A stretch of DNA of 64,000 nt. It comes from G963662985 sp963662985 (GTDB lineage: Bacteria; Chloroflexota; Anaerolineae; Anaerolineales; UBA11579). The stretch spans positions 1,674,001-1,738,000 of the forward strand of contig OY760067.1 in assembly GCA_963662985.1 (NCBI GenBank), in the 5' to 3' direction. The position numbers and the translations under genes were made by a program. Position 1 is the first letter of the stretch. Each line of letters begins with the position of its first letter. Shown in pieces: positions 60,071 to 64,000 of this stretch. The notes beneath the pieces were generated by a model. It worked only from the letters and a program-made list of their open reading frames with translations. It was not told where the DNA came from and made no database searches.

Positions 60071-61171
60071 TCAAATTTTCTCTAATTGGCTAATTCGTTC
60101 TGCTAGCTTCTTTTGCATAAAAAAAATTGAAAAGCCACTACTACCTGCATTCACATTTTCATCGCCAATTGAAGACTGCACCACATCTCCATTTTCTGCA
60201 TCATATTGAAATCGCACCTCTATCACCCTTTTTTCCACTGCAAATAACCTCGGCACATATACCTTCACTTTACTTCCCACCCAATAATCCTCGTCAAATC
60301 GTGCCACATTGGAATCCACACAACTAGCATTTAAGGTAAAACGAGCGTCCTCATTTGCCAATTGATCACCCAATTCTTGTGAAAATGCACTCTCCTCATC
60401 CAAGCGCCGCATATCTTTCACAAATTCTCGCCGTCCCCAACGTTGCATTGCAGCAGCCTCACCTCCTTCAAAAACATACCGCTCAGTTCCTTCACCTGTG
60501 CCCAGCAAATAACCATAAGTCCCATTAGGTGCTCGTTGAGTTAAGTCAAAATCCAACAAATTTCCATTTTGAAAGCTAAAAGTCACCTGTTTTTCCAAAT
60601 CTGCTGGCACTTGCACATCAAACACACCATCCACCACATCAAATTGCAATCCACCTTTTTGTGCACACGTTTGCATCAAATCCAAAACAACATCAAAACG
60701 TGCTTTAATTTCGATTTCAGCCCCGCGTCCTTGATCAGCTGCAATATTAAATCCATCAATATCTCTTCCATGGTTCAAATTGTCCAACAGCAAGTTTTTC
60801 ATCACACTTTCTGCTGGGCCAGAATAAATGGCATATTCTGCGCTTTCATAAGGAGGTCCAGCAGGCACTGGTAACCCCAATCGCCAATTCAACATTCCCA
60901 CTTCATCATCGCAAATCAAACGCATGTTTGTTGGTGAATAATAGACAGATTGCACCAATCCGCTAGACAAAGCTTTTCCATTGCGCCAGATAGCTAATCG
61001 ATAGGGACTCCCAAACCAATCCACCATATCCAAGTTACCAATCCCCATTGTCAATATGATTTTTCCCACATTGTTATAGCGTTTGATTACTTCCAGTTTT
61101 TCCCAATCATCCAACACACCAATCCGCTCTCCTTGTAGATTTTCCACAAAAACTGTATATACTCCACTCAT
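60071..61171 (-). CDS. Phage tail hub protein (ReqiPepy6 Gp37-like)
   Basis: 366 residues. NVGKIILTMGIGNLDMVDWF and SGLVQSVYYSPTNMRLICDD match the Gp37-like family of siphophage tail proteins, which form the hub or tail-tip N-terminus. The start overlaps the distal tail gene by four bases. Confidence 0.8.
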   Translation of the reverse strand: MSGVYTVFVENLQGERIGVLDDWEKLEVIKRYNNVGKIILTMGIGNLDMVDWFGSPYRLAIWRNGKALSSGLVQSVYYSPTNMRLICDDEVGMLNWRLGLPVPAGPPYESAEYAIYSGPAESVMKNLLLDNLNHGRDIDGFNIAADQGRGAEIEIKARFDVVLDLMQTCAQKGGLQFDVVDGVFDVQVPADLEKQVTFSFQNGNLLDFDLTQRAPNGTYGYLLGTGEGTERYVFEGGEAAAMQRWGRREFVKDMRRLDEESAFSQELGDQLANEDARFTLNASCVDSNVARFDEDYWVGSKVKVYVPRLFAVEKRVIEVRFQYDAENGDVVQSSIGDENVNAGSSGFSIFFMQKKLAERISQLEKI

Positions 61172-62055
61172 ACCGCAAAATACCTTTCTCGATATTGCAA
61201 TACAACTTCACTTGCTTGTGTTGCATCACTCAAACGCATGGTGACCTCATTTTCACCGGGCACCAATTCCCACATCTCTCCCTCAGAATAAGCCCACAAA
61301 TTCTGCCCATCTTCTAAGCCGATCAATTTTTCATGCATATTGATCACCATTTTTTCCCCTTCAGCCAGGTCATAGTTCACTTGAAATCTTGTCCCCGCAC
61401 TCGTATTCTCTAGCACAATTTCTTTTGCTGGGCCATATACCTCAAACATAGGTGCGACCCGCCAGCTTTCTTCCAATGGAATCATTACTTTTGCATGAAT
61501 ACCCGCCACACTCGTGTTCCAAGGGAATTGCCAAGGCAGCCATGGTGTAAAAGCTGCTTCAAATAAATACTGAATAGAGTTCACTTCAGCTGCATACCAA
61601 AAAGGATCGTGTGCGATCAATTTGACTTGAAAAATTGCAAAATTAAGTCCCCGCGAGCTTGCTTTCTCCAACCCGCCTGCAAACACACAATTTAAAAAAC
61701 GGGTTTGGTTGGCAAATTGATAAACCAATTTACCGCTCACCGGTTTCCCATTTGCATCCATCTTTGGTCGAAACGCCTTCATTAATCTTTCAATAGCTTC
61801 TCGCAGCATTTCTTCATCATCTCCACCCACATAGATTGGGATTGTTAAACTTCGTGTTCCCACTCTGGCATAGTTTAAAATCTCACCGCCTTCATGGGGT
61901 AACTTAAAACTTCCAAAATAGATTGCTGGAGAAAAAATTCCTTGCTCATCTACTAAAACCTTATACCGAATTCCTTTATCTGCTCTTGAAAACAAATCTA
62001 GCACATCCCCGAAAGCAGATTCCCATTGAATAGTTTTAATACCAATCACACCCAC
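61168..62055 (-). CDS. Distal tail protein
   Basis: 295 residues. RSLTIPIYVGGDDEEMLREA and KLIAHDPFWYAAE match the siphovirus distal tail (Dit) family joining tail tube to tip. The C-terminal half (GTRFQVNYDLAEGEKMVINM) is the expected second domain. Confidence 0.85.
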   Translation of the reverse strand: MGVIGIKTIQWESAFGDVLDLFSRADKGIRYKVLVDEQGIFSPAIYFGSFKLPHEGGEILNYARVGTRSLTIPIYVGGDDEEMLREAIERLMKAFRPKMDANGKPVSGKLVYQFANQTRFLNCVFAGGLEKASSRGLNFAIFQVKLIAHDPFWYAAEVNSIQYLFEAAFTPWLPWQFPWNTSVAGIHAKVMIPLEESWRVAPMFEVYGPAKEIVLENTSAGTRFQVNYDLAEGEKMVINMHEKLIGLEDGQNLWAYSEGEMWELVPGENEVTMRLSDATQASEVVLQYRERYFAV

Positions 62056-62058
62056 CTC

Positions 62059-62745
62059 CTACAAATACGTCGGATCCACGTCATACATTAAAGCAATCGC
62101 ATCGCGTAGCCGGTCGGTGGTCAAACTAGTATCTTTGAAATCAAAATTTACCGTGGTTTGAGAATGAACAGTCTTTGAAGTGGAATTTGTCCCACTAATC
62201 CCACTTCCAATGCCGCTGTTAGCATACACAACCCCTGCCCCACTTGAAGAAGGAGTTGCAGAGCTTTCTGTAACTGTAGCAGATGCCTTTCCTAAAGCAG
62301 CATTTGCCGCTGCTAATGCCGCTTGCACTGCGTTCACCACCTGCACTGTCAACGCATTTGCCCGTGCCATCACTCCCGTCTGCATCGCATTAATCATCCC
62401 CGCTCCCACCGCTTGAAAAGCACCACTTTCTTGCAGCAATACCCCTAACACTGTTTGCATCCCACTCACCAACTGTTTCTGCAATCCGTCAAATCCAGTT
62501 ACAAATGATCCTTGTATTCCGCCTATCATCGCGTTTCCCAATTGCGTTCCAATCACCGAAAACTGAAGTGTCATTCCTTCCATCCCCGTATTTGAAATTT
62601 CATTGTTTTGTAATACACCCAAATTCCCAAAATTCTGCATCAACCCTGTCTCAAATTCTGAGAGCAATTGCTGTGCTTGCAACAGTTTGTTCCGAAATTC
62701 AACATCATCCACGCTCAACTTCACCGTCAAATTGCCAACTTCCAT
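62059..62745 (-). CDS. Short tape-measure-like protein
   Basis: 228 residues, located where the tape measure is expected, right after the chaperone pair. It is helical and Ala/Gln/Gly-rich (VVNAVQAALAAANAALGKAS), with a low-complexity Ser/Gly patch near the end. That is far shorter than usual tape measures (commonly over 600 residues). It may be a true short ruler or a reduced form. Confidence 0.65.
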   Translation of the reverse strand: MEVGNLTVKLSVDDVEFRNKLLQAQQLLSEFETGLMQNFGNLGVLQNNEISNTGMEGMTLQFSVIGTQLGNAMIGGIQGSFVTGFDGLQKQLVSGMQTVLGVLLQESGAFQAVGAGMINAMQTGVMARANALTVQVVNAVQAALAAANAALGKASATVTESSATPSSSGAGVVYANSGIGSGISGTNSTSKTVHSQTTVNFDFKDTSLTTDRLRDAIALMYDVDPTYL

Positions 62746-62747
62746 TC

Positions 62748-63271
62748 CTACTCCTCCTTAATCTCATAGAATCGTTTACCATCCATCACAAATCCATCCG
62801 CAAGCACAGTTACTTCATCAGTCTTATCCTCAGCCGCAAACGCAAATGCCAACACCTGCGCAAATTCCTCTGCATCCTGCGCATCCAATGCCGATGGCAA
62901 AATACCATACAAACGGAACAATTGCCCATAAAGCTTCAATACATCCGCATAGCTTATTGGACGGACATCCTTTTTTTTTCAACATCTTCCCCTCCCACAA
63001 ATTCTTTCAAAAACACTGCCCAAGTGGCATCATCCCCATATTCATCTAACATCCACATCGTCAATAAACATGGATTGCGCTTTTCATAGGGTTTATCATT
63101 TAACAGCACACACGCCATCTCTTGCAAAACTTCATACTCCTTCACAGACAAATTACTCAAGTCTGCCCCTTTGAGTTTTTCTTGTAATTGCAAGATTTTT
63201 TTCTGGCACCCCATTGAGAATCGCGCTGGCGTCCGAAATTTTTTCTGATTTAAAGTTATTTCCATCTTCAC
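62748..63271 (-). CDS. Tail assembly chaperone frameshift product (gpGT-like)
   Basis: Made by -1 slippage on nine A residues (plus-strand T run 62971-62979) near codon 100 of the 62954-63271 frame. The 0 frame ends VEKKRMSVQ; the -1 frame continues KKDVRPISYADVLKLYGQLF through 62748, giving 174 residues. The downstream part has no start with a ribosome-binding site of its own and reads as normal protein, so it is made only by frameshifting. The same arrangement is known in lambda-like tail chaperones. Confidence 0.85.
62954..63271 (-). CDS. Tail assembly chaperone (gpG-like)
   Basis: 105 residues, starting MKMEITLNQKKFRTPARFSM, the normal 0-frame product, with a helical core (ILQLQEKLKGADLSNLSVKE). 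It sits between the major tail protein and tape measure, the standard position. AGGAGTG lies upstream. Confidence 0.85.
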   Translation of the reverse strand: MKMEITLNQKKFRTPARFSMGCQKKILQLQEKLKGADLSNLSVKEYEVLQEMACVLLNDKPYEKRNPCLLTMWMLDEYGDDATWAVFLKEFVGGEDVEKKRMSVQ

Positions 63272-63273
63272 TC

Positions 63274-64000
63274 CTATTCACTTGCAGCCACACCATCGGC
63301 GCTGTTAGATGTGCCAGCAAAAGTCCCCCCAATCACCAGCAACCGCACCGCATACCGATTACCACCTGTCAACCCCGGTTGATGGCGAATCCGAGCTTGT
63401 ATACTGGTTGTCTCCACATCTTCCACAGTCTGTACCTCTCGCCACCCCCCATTCACATCCAACACCTGCACTTTGATTGCTTTAGCATCCTCAGCGGCTG
63501 TAAAGCTCACATCCAGATCGCCTGCCAACACATCTTCTCCCATCGGAGTGCTAACGCTCAAATCGCTGATCCGTGTCTCTTGTTGGTTTGCCACAAAAAG
63601 CGGGGAGCTGAAAAAGCCTTCTTCCATCGTGCCCAACTTGGCATCGTCCAAGCCCAAACCGATCACATTCACATCATCACTCGAAAGCGCATTCACCAAT
63701 TGTCCATTGCGCAAAGGGCGGGCGTTGAACACCAACTCGTTATTTGTATACTTAATCTTGTTTTCCTTGGTGTGAAAGCTCTTTTTTGGTTTTGAGAACA
63801 CCCCTGCCATGCGCCACACATATTCATGTGTGCCGTTCGCCAACTGTGCCCGATAGCCCAACGCCACCGTCCGCGGCACATCTTTGCTAGACTCAATCAA
63901 TTGCCCTGTCTCGGCATCGTAAGTAGCCCCCATCAACCAGGCATAATTAGCATTGCTGATATTCGCCACTGTCAATTGAATTTCCGTCACCACGCCCGAA
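63274..64000 (-). CDS. Major tail protein (phi13 type), N-terminus outside window
   Basis: At least 240 residues; the frame is open to 64000 and no convincing start is present. NYAWLMGATYDAETGQLIES and TNNELVFNARPLRNGQL match siphovirus tube-forming major tail proteins. A C-terminal immunoglobulin-like domain follows (about 140-240). Confidence 0.8.
   Translation of the reverse strand, partial: SGVVTEIQLTVANISNANYAWLMGATYDAETGQLIESSKDVPRTVALGYRAQLANGTHEYVWRMAGVFSKPKKSFHTKENKIKYTNNELVFNARPLRNGQLVNALSSDDVNVIGLGLDDAKLGTMEEGFFSSPLFVANQQETRISDLSVSTPMGEDVLAGDLDVSFTAAEDAKAIKVQVLDVNGGWREVQTVEDVETTSIQARIRHQPGLTGGNRYAVRLLVIGGTFAGTSNSADGVAASE

Larger units (their letters stand above)
57748..64000 (-). 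mobile_element. Prophage or phage tail-like particle, tail module
   Basis: Tightly packed minus-strand genes in siphovirus tail order: major tail protein, frameshifted chaperone pair, tape measure, distal tail protein, tail hub, fibre or baseplate proteins and a C39-like/SH3 protein. Head, packaging and integrase genes must lie beyond 64000 if present; no attachment site or holin is seen here. Confidence 0.85.

Noticed and set aside
62505..63089. 194-residue plus-strand frame in the tail module
   Set aside because: It is antisense to the tape-measure and chaperone genes, without a ribosome-binding site or protein-like features.

Overview
The window looks like a chromosomal stretch from an anaerobic member of the Chloroflexota, probably class Anaerolineae. 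I infer this from an oxygen-sensitive glycyl radical enzyme with its activase, exported proteins with long Pro/Thr spacers, the gene order dnaX-ybaB-recR next to an rRNA operon, and moderate GC. The lineage is an inference; a 16S search would settle it.

Layout. 1-2449 (minus): a HypD-type glycyl radical enzyme (4-hydroxyproline dehydratase type, C-terminus outside the window) and its radical SAM activase. 2611-10543 (plus): prfA, prmC, gyrA, a small membrane protein, a flavin-binding oxidoreductase, dnaX, ybaB and recR. 10624-16450: a complete rRNA operon (16S, tRNA-Ile, tRNA-Ala, 23S, 5S) with two promoters and long processing stems. 16518-16590: tRNA-Lys(CUU).

16548-45442 is an integrated element of about 28.9 kb. 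It is bounded by a 45-bp direct repeat of the tRNA-Lys 3' part, with a tyrosine integrase just inside the left end and paired integrase arm-type repeats near both ends. Its backbone resembles an integrated plasmid: integrase, excisionase, replication-relaxation protein, coupling ATPase, small membrane proteins, ParA and a ribbon-helix-helix partner. Its cargo is (a) a membrane-anchored LuxR-type regulator with an in-frame TGA, (b) a RiPP locus with a 38-residue Cys-rich precursor and a radical SAM/SPASM maturase, (c) three exported or membrane proteins, (d) a Fic protein with an operator-like repeat cluster, (e) a five-gene defence-like operon (methyltransferase, BglII-like protein without its catalytic acids, ParB-like protein, SNF2-type helicase, DUF3883 nuclease-like protein), and (f) a six-gene operon combining radical SAM/SPASM, PAS/coiled-coil, membrane, SDR, agmatine-deiminase-type and SET proteins. 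Cargo b, e and f are strikingly AT-rich compared with the chromosome, which suggests separate acquisition. Several cargo genes are damaged.

45483-57711 returns to chromosome: a DUF1697 protein, trehalose synthesis (a degenerate PfkB-like protein, otsA, otsB), a flavodoxin-like protein, a cation diffusion facilitator, CorA, an iron alcohol dehydrogenase, an alpha/beta hydrolase, a PAS/HD-GYP protein and a lipoprotein. 57748-64000 (minus) is the tail module of a siphovirus-like prophage or tail-like particle that continues past the window; its tail-assembly chaperone carries a clear -1 frameshift site.

The strongest candidates for something new are the three (CGNN)8-9 arrays at the partition locus, the five-gene defence-like operon, the RiPP pair, the radical SAM-deiminase-SET operon, and a predicted three-way-junction RNA ahead of the excisionase gene.
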